From Rhizoclosmatium globosum (taxonomy: Eukaryota; Chytridiomycota; Chytridiomycetes; Chytridiales; Chytriomycetaceae), in NCBI GenBank assembly GCA_002104985.1, contig MCGO01000007.1, positions 620,001-684,000 of the forward strand: a stretch of 64,000 nt of DNA, read 5' to 3'. Positions 32,986-43,816 of this stretch are shown here, piece after piece. Both the position numbers and the translations under genes were made by a program. Below the pieces are notes generated by a model. The model saw nothing but the letters and a program-made list of their open reading frames with translations, had not been told where the DNA came from and did no database searches. Within the stretch, counting starts at the first letter, position 1, and the number at the start of each line of letters is the position of its first letter.

Positions 32986-34035
32986 CTGGAACTCACACGC
33001 AAGTGAGCCAAGTTGGAGCTCATTGAAAATGTAAGCGCAACTCAAACAATTCTTGCTCATCAACTATTTTGTTTAAGGTACCTGATCATCTTGTTCCACA
33101 ACTGGTTTTTGCGCTTCTTGCTATTCTATTGGACCGTGGTAGTGTCAAAGACTTCATGGATCGCTATAAGGTATTCTTGATTTTAATACACCTGCCTTCT
33201 AAAAACTGACTTAGGCTCAAGCATCAAAAGCCATTCAGAAATTCTTCTTTACGACTCTTTCAAAATCCTCTTCACTTCCTATGTCATGCCATTCAAAGAT
33301 ACCAAGGGTGGGATTGAAGTATTTACAAAGCTCCGATATGAAAGAGTCCCAGTCAAGAACTGTGTTGAAGAATGCTTACTATTCATGAAGGTTGGGGTTT
33401 TATTTGGTATAGGTGGAGGGTGTGCTTGAACCGAAAACAAATTCCAAGATCAACGCTGCCAAGGATTACCTTTCAAAAGCCTTGGCTTCCTATCGCCACA
33501 AATTGAAAAAAACTGTGAGTGTAAAAACTGGTTGCCTTTTTGACTAATGCGTACAAATAGCTGTTAGCCATTGGCAAAGCCGATTCCTTTCAACTGAGGG
33601 CTTCAAAAGGTTATTACCCAAAGACTGGTTTGTTGTTGCAATGTTGCTATTTTGAACTTTCTAAACACTGACATAGTCTCACTTTGCTCGAATGTTTGCT
33701 TTGGGGGAGAGGGGAGTGACAATGACCACTAATTGTTCATGTTATCTTTGTTTGATATTCTTTCCAAAAGTGAAATAAATGAATGGATGTGTCAGTTAAA
33801 AATCTGATTAGTAAAGGCCAAAAGGAATAACTTTTTTCAATGTCTCTGGGCAGATTATGACAATATTGTTGGTATTGATTTCCACAGACTTCTTTTGCAA
33901 TGTAATTCTATCAGTATTTTCCAACAATCTGCATTTTTGTTCTGAGAGGTGGATGTTTTTGTTTGAAACTATTTTGGTTATTCTTGAGGAATACTTTGGG
34001 AAAATGTTGACCAACGTAAACCACCTACACCGTTC

Positions 34036-34100
34036 ACCACTAATAGTGTCTATGCATAATTAGTGTCAATTCACTAATAGTGTCGACGACACTATTTAAT
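34036..34100. repeat. left subterminal palindromic repeats of pogo element
   Basis: Two copies of ACTAATAGTGTC; the second continues into GACGACACTATT so that TAGTGTCG / CGACACTA form a near palindrome. The same motif is repeated at the right end. Probably transposase-binding sites. Confidence 0.75.
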
Positions 34101-34167
34101 GTTAAAACTTGAGAACCAGCCTTCAAGGAAAAAATCGACACTTTTTAGTGTAAAATATTTAATGTTA

Positions 34168-34624
34168 TTAAATTTGAGATTTCATATTATCCAACTTTTG
34201 ACTGGTTATAATATCCATTTTAACGTAAGGTTCATTTAACAACATCACTTCAGCACAACTGAACTTCGCCTTATTCAACCTACGTCCGTGTGCTGCTAAA
34301 CTGTCTTTCATGAGTTCTGACACAATGCCAATGCATCCAGAATAGCATTCTTCTCCATTCTGCTCCAAATCAAACAAATCTTAGAGCAAGCATTCCAAGA
34401 AGGCAACGTCGACGTCCATCACTCCCAACTCGGTAGCACTTGATACACGGAAGTCGCCCTCCCATGGGAGCAGCATAAGTTGAACGTGCCAAAATTACTG
34501 TATCCTTGAGCTGAAGCAATAAACCACAACCAGCGGGATGGTCAAGGCATGTACAACCTTCACTGGTCTTTGCAAGACCAACAATAACAACCGGGCGAGT
34601 TGAGTTTGACATGCAGCTTTTCAA
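34168..34624 (-). CDS. second ORF of the pogo element, unknown
   Basis: Two overlapping open segments on the strand opposite to the transposase. The first starts MKSCMSNSTRPVVIVGLAK and has EGCTCLDHPAGCG and LPCIKCYRVG, a Cys-rich pattern like a small zinc-binding domain; the second continues FDLEQNGEECYSGCIGIV to the end KLDNMKSQI. The junction near 34370 needs a frame change. It starts only about 170 bp from the transposase start, so the two would share a divergent promoter. Not recognised; could be an accessory protein or captured host sequence. Confidence 0.4.
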
Positions 34625-34796
34625 ATATGTTTTTTGTTATTATCAAAATCGGAATCGGAATCAGTCCTTTTTTGACAGTGCAAACACAAAATAAACAGAA
34701 ATGACAGCGGAAGCAACTTTTCAAGACAATTCAAGATAATGCTGATATAAGATGGTCTTTTTTTCGATTCATGGTCTTTTCTAATATTTCCAAAAT

Positions 34797-36614
34797 ATGC
34801 AAGCTGCCTTTGACATTCAGCGCCGCAGAGAGGAAGATAATGTGGCCCTGCTGAGACTCCTTGGGGGCATTCCTTACAATCCTAATTATGACCATGACTA
34901 CGTTCCAAGTGAGTCGGAGGAGGAAGAAGAAGCTGCTGCAAACTTTCTGGCACAGCCTTCATCGGATGAAGAGAACACTGAGAATGTCATTCATCAAAAG
35001 CGCAAAAGGCAAGGATACATCACATACAGATTATTTTATTGACAATTAAATGTACTTATATACAGAGCTTTACAACAAAACGTTCCACTAGCTTCAAGGA
35101 AAGTTATCATGCGCTGGATGTATAATGAGCAGGTGAAAGGATCTGCCACAATACCTGCACGGGCAATCAAACAGTTTCCAAATGCATTTCGCCAATCATA
35201 CGGGGCCAACCACAAGAAAGCATGTCGCTGGTTCAATGACTGTGAAGGAACGTTTGATCGTGGATCTCTTCATGTTTCGTCATACACTGACGGTGGACGA
35301 GTCCAAGTTCAACGCAAAGCACGTAGAGGCTGTGGTCGTAAAGTTTCGCCATGGGTTTCTGCCATCCATCTGGAGTTGAAAGACGAGTTTGAGCGTCTTC
35401 GGAAAGCAGGAGTGAAGTTTGATCCGAATTTGTTGAGGACGTTGGCTGTGTCGTTGGTTTCAAGGGGCCTGGAATATGGTCCAGACTACGAGATGCTGTT
35501 AGGCAAGGATTCAGTTGACATAGATGGAAAAAAACATATTGACAAGCTTACCTATCGATGGAACTTCATGGAGCGCAACAATATTGTCACTCGTCGCCAA
35601 ACTGGAAAGTTATCAGTGTCTCCTGAAAAACAAGAAGCTATTGAGCGATCTGTTGCTTACCACATGGGTCAACTGAAACGGGATTTTGAAAATGGCACAT
35701 TGGATGAGGATCTGGTTCGCAATGCAGACGAAGCCCACTTCATTGTCAATATGGATAACCACAAGACCCTTGGATTTATCGGGGATGAAGAAGTTAAGTA
35801 CAGTGATGTGACATCGGGAGGGGAAGGAATGACTATGGTGGTTTGGATGGGAGGAGGAAAGGAGGCGCTATTGGGGGATCCAATGATGATCTTCCAGAAT
35901 GCACAGTCTTCGTTCCCAATCCGTGGAGTTCCAAATGACGTTGAGGGAGTGTCTTACCGGACTGGTCCAAAAGGCTGGATTGATCGCAGTGTTTTCCCTC
36001 TTTTCATTTCTGACCCCAAAAGTTTCGTTCGTCACCGAAATGGAAAGTTGGCTGATCCTCAAGGTCGAAAGGTGAATAGCTTCTTCTCTTTCTTCTTTAT
36101 CTAAATTAAACAATAGGTAACTCTTTTTGTCGATAATTGTGGAGGCCACAATGACTCACCTCTCTTACGTCGTGCACTTGACAACGCCAATGTGAAGCTT
36201 CGATATTTCCCCCCAAATTCAACTCATTTGTGCCAGCCAGCAGATCAATGGCCGATTCAAAAGGTTAAAGAATGTTGGACGAAGATCTGGAACAAGGAAA
36301 AACTGCGCATGCTTGAGAATGAAGATGTGTCTGAAGCTTCTGGAAAGTTGAAGAATCCTGGAAAGCACTTCTTTCTGCGCACAGCCTCTCAATCCGTGAA
36401 AGACGCCAACTCCCAAAAGGACAGTGATGGCCTCTCCTACACCAGAAAAGCTATGATTCGTTGCGGACTAAGTCTTGAAAATGGAGAATGGAAGGAATCC
36501 ATGCTTTCTAAACAGCTGCAAGATATTATTAACAAGTATCGCGACAACTTCGATGGGACACCAGTGGATGAAGTTGTCGAAAGTGAACAAGAGTGTAGTT
36601 CTGGTTCTGAATAG
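34797..36614 (+). CDS. pogo/Tigger-like DDE transposase
   Basis: First exon MQAAFDIQRRREEDNVALLR with an acidic stretch (SESEEEEEA), then from about 35075 the main part. It has DNA-binding helices (ARAIKQFPNAFRQSYG), then the catalytic acids: NADEAHFIVNMD, VTLFVDNCGGHND (second Asp) and PPNSTHLCQPADQWPIQKVK (third Asp in the Q-P-x-D context of the DDE_1/Tigger group). An intron at 36072-36117 splits before VTLFVDN. The join between the N-terminal exon and the main part (around 35010-35075) is not clear. C-terminus is acidic, VDEVVESEQE. May be active or recently active. Confidence 0.85.
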
Positions 36615-36689
36615 GAAGATTAATATTAATGTCTTTTATTTCTTATATTTTATTGTGTTTTGATTAAACTTTTTGATTTCATTGTGGTG

Positions 36690-36802
36690 TCTTGAATTAG
36701 TGTCGATTCACTAATAGTGTCATCGACACTATTTACTGTAAATTCTAGCCGATTGGACATTTTAGAAGTTACATAAATTAGTGTCGTCGACACTATTAGT
36801 GG
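36690..36802. repeat. right subterminal palindromic repeats of pogo element
   Basis: Contains CACTAATAGTGTCATCGACA and, further right, TTAGTGTCGTCGACACTA, inverted relative to the left-end copies. Confidence 0.7.
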
Positions 36803-36901
36803 TTGACGGTGTAGATTAGGAAGTCATAACAGTCACAAAATATTCACCTTGTCTCAATGATTTTATTCTAAAATGTTGGTCACCCTCTGGGGTGTACTCA
36901 C

Positions 36902-37242
36902 AATTGGATGGCTTGAGTGGACGCTGTCGATGGAGCACATTTGTTGGCCAAGAGAATGTTGGTTTGATCGGTGATGGCAGCAATAATGCAGGTGCGTCCA
37001 ACAGAATCGGTGGAAACGTATCCACAAGAAGCTGGAGGAGCCTTCATCATGCCAACATAATGCCAAGCAGCAGTATCTCTGTGAGATGTTCGCCACGTAT
37101 CCGCCCAGTTTGCGGCTGACAAGTCACTGTTATTCAACAACTTGCCAATACAAGAACACTTACTCTGTCCAGCAAGAGATTGGGAGAAAGTCGAGTCGAC
37201 AAGAGAAGCCACAAGCTTCTGTCCATTAGCACTCAAGTACAC
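36902..37242 (-). pseudogene. S1/P1 nuclease, N-terminal part
   Basis: Encodes LSANGQKLVASLVDSTFSQS, then (after an optional 48-nt intron) ANWADTWRTSHRD, AAWHYVGMMKAPPASC and CIIAAITDQTNILLA, the usual order of the first half of S1/P1 nucleases. The invariant mature start W-x-x-x-G-H, two zinc ligands, is replaced by L-S-A-N-G-Q. No signal peptide precedes it; a palindromic repeat element begins directly upstream at 37228. The 3' donor (GTGAGT, phase 2) fits the acceptor at 29731 to restore QFLAHFLGD. Probably inactive. Confidence 0.75.
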
Positions 37243-37438
37243 CCCTAGACCATATTTGCGACGGAATTCCCACAGAGCACGTGTTCTGTTGGAACACTGT
37301 CGGAAATTATCACATAGTTCCCACGGACCATCTGTTAGGTGGGAATTGTCGTGGGAATTTGTGACATTGTTTTCGACAGAACGTTCCGTGGGATATTCTG
37401 TGAGAAGTTCCGACAGAGTATCGACAGATTAGGGTTAA
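37228..37438. repeat. MITE-like palindromic element, copy 1
   Basis: About 210 bp with inverted ends (ACCCCTAGAC... and ...GATTAGGGTT) and many internal copies of TTCCGACAGA/TCTGTCGGAA and GGAATTCC. Shares these motifs with the element at 38891. It abuts the nuclease 5' exon and seems to have replaced its signal-peptide exon. Confidence 0.6.
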
Positions 37439-38890
37439 ATCCATCCCACTTTAAAACAATTCGAGACGGGAGTTTGAACACAGAGCTTCTTGCACAGTGC
37501 CCCAAGTGTTACCAAAGGAAGTATCCCTCACCACACAGGACATGTTTAAGTTAGGATCCACAACAGTAAGGAAAGAAACATTAGAACTCCAGCCACGCGC
37601 TCTGTTCAATATTACAATTTATACTGATATTCAATTACGATATATATTAAAACTCATCCAAACCAAAGACACCATTTACAACTGGTGACCTTGTGTAATC
37701 GATTGTATGCAAGCTGTCCCTGCTGGCGACCTAACTTCCGACTTCGCGACCTTCCTCCGCAACTGTTCATTGCCAAATAAGTATAGAATAGTACAATAAA
37801 AGCGCAGGATAATGATAGACCTCCTTTGAAATAACTTCGAAATCAAGACAACAACAAGCTCAAGTTCTTTCCCTCGTCTCTCACACCCACACACACACAC
37901 ACACACACTCTCTCTCTCTCTCTCATCGATTTGCGTTTTGATTAAGCATATCTCTCCCAATCCATACCAACAGAGTCAAGGATTGATGAGTAATGCTGGC
38001 ACATTCAATTGCAAGTCGACAACAGAAGCCTATTTCCTGTGTCCAATAATGCGCTAACCCCTCAAACAAGCTGCTATTGACACACTCTAGGACTTCCCTT
38101 TGGGTTTCAAGTGTTACGGGGTGACTTAAGTCCACACTGTAAACTCAACTCACCTCGTTTTCCCTCCAGAATTCACGTCCGCTCCTTGCGTATTGTCTCG
38201 AAAGCCGCTTGTTCCAAACAATGGTCGCTCTGCGACGGGTGAGTACTTCAGTCCATACCACGCTGTTGATTGGATTCAATGCTAAAACTAAGTTAGGACC
38301 AGTTACAACTGAAAAGTATGAAATGTCTCAAAGCGACGCTGCAATTACGTTCTACGCTGCAATTACGTTCTATTACAAGTCAGGTACTTCCTCCCTTTCA
38401 CTTTCTCATTGCTCAACATCTTAGTCCACACTTTCGCAGTTGACAAGTAGAAAGTCGCGCTCGATTCTTGGATCGGTACTTGTTTATTAAGTAAGCTAGT
38501 AAAAGTTGTGCAGTTATGTGTCTTATCGAGCTTTTAGATATAACATGGACGTTCTATCTTTACCGTTCCGTTCACTTTCTTTGAGGTTGTGAAGTGGGGG
38601 AAGGGCCTTTGTCAGTGTCCATCGAGCAGAAGTTGACGCCTGCCGGACATTCTCGCTGACAGCCAAACAGATAACTTTGAAGACCGTCGCCCTAAAACTG
38701 GAGACTTGGTGCCAGGGTTTGTTTTCCGAGTGGCCAAATTCCAGTTGACTTTGGTGTGGTAAGTTAACTCTGAAACTGCTCTAATCTTTGATTTCATTCG
38801 GTTCTTGAAATAAATAATATAACCAATACAAATCATTTCCATCTTTTTGTCATGTGGCTGCCTCCCAAAATAAGAGACGGGGAACTGAAA
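37439..38890. other. non-coding, repeat-rich DNA
   Basis: No reliable gene. A short spliced frame from ATG 38221 (MVALRR, then TEKYEMSQSDAAITFYAAI) contains a direct duplication of GCTGCAATTACGTTCTA and might be a small gene, but the splice phases do not fit cleanly. Confidence 0.4.
37882..37923 (+). repeat. (CA)n(CT)n microsatellite
   Basis: Run of CA dinucleotides passing into CT dinucleotides, about 40 bp. Confidence 0.95.
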
Positions 38891-39098
38891 CGAACCCTGC
38901 TCTGTAGGGATTCTGTGGAAGAGTCTGGCGGAAATCCAACAGAGTTTTCTACGGAATTCCGACAGAGCAGCTCTGTTGAAATTCCGGCAGATAACCTTCT
39001 GTGGGAACTCTGTGGTGTAACCCTTTCGGAATTCCAGCCGGATTTTTCGACAGAATTCCGACAGAGTTCCACCAGAACTCCTGCAGAACAGGGTTAGC
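38891..39098. repeat. MITE-like palindromic element, copy 2
   Basis: About 208 bp bounded by AACCCTGCTCTG and CAGAACAGGGTT, inverted ends with one mismatch, and filled with GGAATTCCGACAGAG-type units in both orientations. No coding capacity; the high self-complementarity is typical of a miniature inverted-repeat element. Confidence 0.7.
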
Positions 39099-40072
39099 GG
39101 TGTACTGCAAAGCATCAGCAAGCGGCTTTCAACAAAATTCCGTTATTAATACCTTTTGAGCAAGAGTTCATGTGACAGGGTGGGCCAAGGAGTCTCCCCA
39201 AGCATGCACAGTGGCAGCAAACGAAACCAAAGAAATCACAGTTTGAACAAGCATTTTTGTGCAGATGGAAAGATTGTTAATGGGACATTTTTAACGCCTC
39301 CTCGCGCGTGCCCTTTGTCACGAGATCTCATCTCCAACAAATCTGGGCACGCAACATACAAGCAAAATCGTTTCGTTTCTAAAGCAGTGATATCACATTG
39401 AAACATTGTTGAGAGTGCCACAGAGCTGTTAATCGTACGAGCTTCAATTCATGATGTAAACCTTTGCTGCTCATGCATTTCAGGCACTCATTTTTGCCAA
39501 GAGGATATATCAGCAAGTTGCCCTGGAGCGATTTAATGAGATTTAAAAAGCATATATTTCGGATGTTCTAAGTATGGAAAACTATGGGGGCTGTTTCATA
39601 GTCCAGCATGTATGGAATCTATTTACAGTCTAACATTTCAAGAATGGGAAAGTGCAGAAGCATAATCTATACTTGAAGGTCTGCCACTTGTTTAATGTTT
39701 ACAAGTCTGAATAAGTGTCCGATAGTAAAAAAACATGAACAGAGTTGCATACCATATCAACAAATATTTCTTGTTGATAAAAAAGTGTGTTGAGGCTGGA
39801 TGAGGGATTTTTGCCATCCATTCGAAACGAAAAATGATCCTTGCCTACTCCATTGCCGCGATCCTCGCTGTTTTCACACATTTGTCGTTACCGTCACCAC
39901 AACCCAAGGCACTTCAACAAGACTTCTTCCACTTCGACAGTAAAATTACGTTGGCTCCCAACTCCTCTTCATCATTTCATCAGTTGCCCTCCTCATTGCC
40001 CGCCTTTTTTAAATTGTAGTGACATTAAGAAAGAAAGAAAATAGTTTATTACTATCATGCAGTATCAATAAC
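39099..40072. other. intergenic region
   Basis: No supported gene. A 61-residue frame from ATG 39834 (MILAYSIAAILAVFTHLSLP) begins like a signal peptide but has no further support. Confidence 0.4.
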
Positions 40073-41785
40073 TCACAGCAGGAGACAAATCTCTTGAGCT
40101 AAGTCCCGAATCAGTTTTTCCCTTTCTACTCCTGCCTTTCTGAATTCAGCTGCTTTCGCGTTTAAAATGTCAGCTGTTCCCAGCACGCTGGCAAGAGACA
40201 CGACTTCCTCTGGTGCTCTGTACAGCAAGTGACCCAGAGCTGACATGAGCCTCAACGCTGGAGAACATGACGATTAGTGAAGTGAGTTTGATTTCAACAA
40301 AAACTCACCAATCTCATCACCTTTCTCGGCTTCCAGCGCTTTTACAACAGCAGCAACCATTTCGAGACACCATTCTTCGTAAACAGAGTCCTCAGATTTG
40401 GGTCGTCCAAGAACAGCTTCCACAGCCATATTGAACGCAAGAGACGACGAGCATTGGCGTACAGATTCTTCTGGACTAAGCAGAGCATCAATCAACGTCG
40501 CAGTCGTGACAGTTCGATGTGGCGTTGATGGAGGAATCGTGAGATGCAATGCAAGAATGTGAGCCATTGTGTCGGAATGCGCGAAGAGGTTGCAGGTGAG
40601 ACGCAAAAGCATCATGTGCAATGCTTTCGGGAGCTGTGCAGTTTCATTGTATTGCGAGTGGGATGCCTTTTGGAACCGAGCAAGAAGAAGAATGAGTGGC
40701 GATGGAGACTGGGAAATCAGGGACTTTGCGACGGTTTCGTCAAGGACAAGGAGACGAAGAATGTCAATTAAAGGAAAGAGTTGATCAGGTTTCAAAGTCG
40801 CGATACATTTCTCTTTAGAGTGTGTAAGTGTTGCATCGAACCAGTTTGTATTCTTACCAAAGGCAGTCCACCAATTAGCTGGGAGAGGACCAAGCTTGAT
40901 TGTTCCTTCGTCGTATTTTGCTTTCAGAACAGCTTTAACTGCGTCCAAAACAGGCTCTGTTTCCGCACTAATTCCTGCTTCATTAAGCCATCCATTGAGT
41001 TTCCTGAAAATAAGCTCCAAGTCACTAGAATGCATGAACAGGATGAAATCTTTAGATAGAGCTCGAAGATTTGGTGTGTTCAGTTTGTCGTGTTCGTGTT
41101 GAGGTCCAGCAAACGTGGTTGTGGCGAGTGTTGACAAGAGCTCATTTTGAGGACGGTGTTCAGCAGCGACTCGAGACGGACCAAACATTTGCTCGATCAT
41201 TGGTGCAATTTGCTGGCCAAATGGTCTGTACGTGTGATTGAGAAATCGATGGAACACGAGGGAACATGATTACAAACTCACGTTGAGAGAAACTCCTTTG
41301 GCAGACCAGTAATATGCTTGGGAATCTCTCTTCCCACTAGAAACTGACATACTTCATTTGAGAAGGAGTTGCAGTTGTTGTCAAAGAGATGGTACTTGTC
41401 AGCCGTCCAGAACTCCCGCAAAGAGTCAATGTACTCCCAATAAACTTCTTCCGGGATTTGTGTTTCGCCCATATCGATTCGTTCGACGAGATGTCCGTGT
41501 GGCGTTGATTCGGGAACTTCGATTGAAATGCCCTGGCCAAAGTACGTTTCCTTTCCAAAGGCAACGACGGATGTGTGCCAAATACCCGCAATGTGCTGGC
41601 CAGTCAGGGCGACACTCATCATGGCCGCCATGCCCTGCGAGGTGGTTGCTGTGTTAGCTTACACATACTCAAGCCTTTTTCAGGTACCTGCGACAGATCA
41701 TACACATAAAGCTGTTGGAATAGGTGTCAGTATTGGGGCATACATGTGGTGGTCTCAGTGGTTGTCTTACCTGGACACGCGGCAT
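40073..41785 (-). CDS. PPPDE (DeSI-like) peptidase with PUL domain
   Basis: Five exons (41785-41771, 41711-41688, 41634-41282, 41225-40309, 40257-40073) joining in phase. The N-terminal PPPDE domain, a papain-like fold that removes SUMO or ubiquitin, has VQLYVYDLSQGMA, IWHTSVVAFGKETYFGQGI (catalytic His) and YHLFDNNCNSFSNEVCQFL (catalytic Cys). A linker with NTPNLRALSKDF leads to an alpha-helical PUL domain, which in Ufd3/PLAA binds the AAA ATPase Cdc48/p97; here it carries PLIDILRLLVLDE and PPSTPHRTV. The PPPDE-PUL order is known in fungi. Likely a cytosolic or nuclear deubiquitinase or deSUMOylase working with Cdc48; the last step is inference. Confidence 0.9.
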
Positions 41786-41950
41786 AAATCGTTTCTTTGT
41801 TGGCACTTCTTCTTTACCCTCCACGTGGCGTTTCATGCAAAATTATGGATACATTGTTATTTGTGCAAGAAGTAGATATCAGAATGTAAGGTAATATATT
41901 GAGGAGGTTGAAAGACCAATGCTTGAAAAGAATACACCAAAAAGACTCCG

Positions 41951-42571
41951 ATGCTTGGCTCAATCCAACCAACTACCACTGACGAGTTTCCAAAGGCTCC
42001 AAACAGTATCAAGAAAACTGCTTCATACAGTACTAAGCCTTGGAATGCTCCAACTGCTTCTGTTGCCGCTGTTCAGTTGCCAGTGGTACGAGGACAAGCA
42101 AAGGAGGCACCTGAAGCACCTATTTCGCCCAGTACTCAGAATCAATTGTTGAGATTGAATTTGAAACACGCGATTCTGCTCGGAAGACGTCTCATGGCCC
42201 AGTCTCCGCATAATGCTGTCCTTGCGCAGCAAAGTATTGAATCATTTCACACCGATGTCTACTATCTTGCCACAGCAGATGCTCACGTTACGGTTGCTGC
42301 GTCTGTGCTTAACGACGCTTCTAAATCATCAGCTTTTGACTTGGAGCGTATTGTCACTGAATTTCGTGATGCCATAACCATCGTTATGGAATCAGTTGAA
42401 AAAAGAACTGCCAGTTGGATTCAATTTGAAAGAGAAGTCGCTGCTGTTCTTGGGCCTGTTGAGGTTGGGCTCGCTAATGGAATGACAGTTTGGCCGATCG
42501 TTTGGCTCAAGAGCGATGGATTCAAGAGAATCGTGAACTATTTGGAATCAGCCTTGAAGAAGGCGGAGTGA
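41951..42571 (+). CDS. unknown protein A, C-terminal GMTxWPxVWLKS domain
   Basis: 206 residues, single exon. Low-complexity start (Pro/Ala/Lys), then an all-helical region QNQLLRLNLKHAILLGRRLM and a C-terminus GMTVWPIVWLKSDGFKRIVN. The last 130 residues are clearly related to the second exon of the gene at 42768. No signal peptide or metal-binding pattern. Function unknown. Divergent from the PPPDE-PUL gene with about 165 bp between start codons, so the two may share a promoter. Confidence 0.65.
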   Translation: MLGSIQPTTTDEFPKAPNSIKKTASYSTKPWNAPTASVAAVQLPVVRGQAKEAPEAPISPSTQNQLLRLNLKHAILLGRRLMAQSPHNAVLAQQSIESFHTDVYYLATADAHVTVAASVLNDASKSSAFDLERIVTEFRDAITIVMESVEKRTASWIQFEREVAAVLGPVEVGLANGMTVWPIVWLKSDGFKRIVNYLESALKKAE

Positions 42572-42767
42572 TTTAGCAGTGGTTTATCGGTTGTAGTGGT
42601 GATTTACGGAATGCCTATCTTCTTGAGCTTGTATCTATTCTAATGGGGCTTCCTCGTTTCTCAAAGTAAATACACTCGTATTCTTCCATCAAACTTCTTG
42701 GGATAAATCAGGGTATTTTCTCAAGATTTTCCGTTGTCAGGCTTGCCCATTTGCGAAAACCCTTAAA

Positions 42768-43632
42768 ATGCTGAAGCTGCGCGCAAAGCTAGGAGAGTGG
42801 CAGCGACGACTCTCAACTAGTTTCAGGACGCCCTCTCCACGGATCGCTCCCCGTCCATTACCGATCATCGAAGCCTCTGCTCTCGAAGATGATGGATTCG
42901 TGTTAATCAAGCAAGAACCCACTCAAGTTGTCACGCCAACAACAGCTCCTTCAGCAGAGCCGATCGCGAAACCTGATCCACTTGTTGAGCGTAAATCCCC
43001 TGTTCCAAGAGATACACTCTACTCCCAAGGATCCAATGCCTTCACCGCCCAAGTTCGTGCAGCCTATGCATTTAAAGGAGTCGAACTAGAGTTTGTCAGC
43101 TGGGACCGCATCGACCTGCAACCATCCTACTTCCCAGCCGGAACACTTCCAGGTAACCCCTTATCAATGATCCCTTGTATCTCTTATATTCCAAAAACAC
43201 ACAGTCATCGAACATCCATCAGGTCGTTTCTCGCATGACCCAGACCACATCATCTCAACCCTGATCACCACCCACCAAGAACGCCTAGAATTCTATTTGA
43301 CGCGATCAGTCCAACTCGGACGAATGCTTCTTCACGATATGAACGAAACGTTCAGTAAAGGTGCCGTGCACGTGTTGGAGACGGCTGCTATGCCTTGGCA
43401 GCATCAGCCCCAGCCTACACTTGATCAACAGGTGATTGAATTCCAGCGGAATGTGCGACACATTCTTGAGCTGGTTGATAGTCAATTTGAGCAGGACTTT
43501 GAAAAGGTTATGGGTGGCATTATTGCTGGGTTTGAGAGTGGGATGACGCTCTGGCCGCGTGTTTGGTTGAAGTCGGAAGAATTCAAAAGACTTGTGGAGT
43601 TGCTTGAAGTGGCGTTCAAGAGTATTGAGTGA
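42768..43632 (+). CDS. chimeric protein B: GST-like N-domain plus domain of protein A
   Basis: Two exons (42768-43152, 43205-43632), about 270 residues. The N-terminus MLKLRAKLGEWQRRLSTSF and the thioredoxin-like segment TLYSQGSNAFTAQVRAAYAF match protein C (43817). After the intron it starts VIEHPSGRFSHD like C, then switches to the helical domain of protein A, ending GMTLWPRVWLKSEEFKRLVE. Intron position and phase equal those of C. Position between A and C and mixed content suggest exon shuffling or fusion of neighbours. GST activity is doubtful because the GST C-terminal domain is absent. Confidence 0.65.
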
Positions 43633-43816
43633 TTTTAATTGTTTCTGTGTTGTTCATCGTTGTAATGTTGCGATCCTATGTGTGTATAGTTATCATTCTC
43701 TAATAGACTTATTCATGTTTTATTTAGTTTCTTTTTGAAGGGCGGCATGGGACTATGTAGATAGTGTGCTGTTTAAAGATAAGGGCTTTCCCAATCCACT
43801 TCTCCCAAAAAACCAC

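Larger units (their letters stand above)
31300..33630 (+). pseudogene. unknown gene interrupted by hAT element
   Basis: ATG at 31300, MSSNNPQPNLPTTNSTSRIS, then SSADLARIVG, where the hAT target-site copy begins. After the element the frame resumes as WNSHASEPSWSSL, followed by several exon-like blocks: VPDHLVPQLVFALLAI, DRGSVKDFMDRYK, TSYVMPFKDTKGGIEVFTKL, NAAKDYLSKALASYRHKLKK. Splice-like signals separate them and at least one frame slip is needed. I do not recognise the protein. It lies inside the nuclease gene's long intron on the opposite strand and is probably itself mobile-element related. Confidence 0.4.
34028..36811 (+). mobile_element. pogo/Tigger-like DNA transposon, 2.8 kb
   Basis: Bounded by TA dinucleotides (34026-34027 and 36812-36813) and inverted ends starting CACCGT, then a shared ACCACTAATAGTGTC after two to three mismatches. 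Codes for a DDE transposase on the plus strand and has a second open frame on the minus strand at its left end. Both ends carry near-palindromic subterminal repeats. Little decay: apart from one spliceable gap the transposase frame is open. Confidence 0.9.
29732..36901 (-). other. 7.2-kb intron-position insertion in the nuclease gene
   Basis: Bounded on the minus strand by a donor GTGAGT at 36901 and an acceptor TTTTTCAG ending at 29732. Other introns here are about 40-100 nt. Inside are a pogo-like element, a hAT element, a minisatellite and pieces of other genes, so it grew by insertions. Confidence 0.7.

Noticed and set aside
37882..37923. CRISPR-like or regulatory array
   Set aside because: Simple CA/CT microsatellite; the genome is eukaryotic.
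39834..40019. 61-residue secreted peptide
   Set aside because: Signal-like start but overlapping frames are equally open and there is no further support; left as intergenic.
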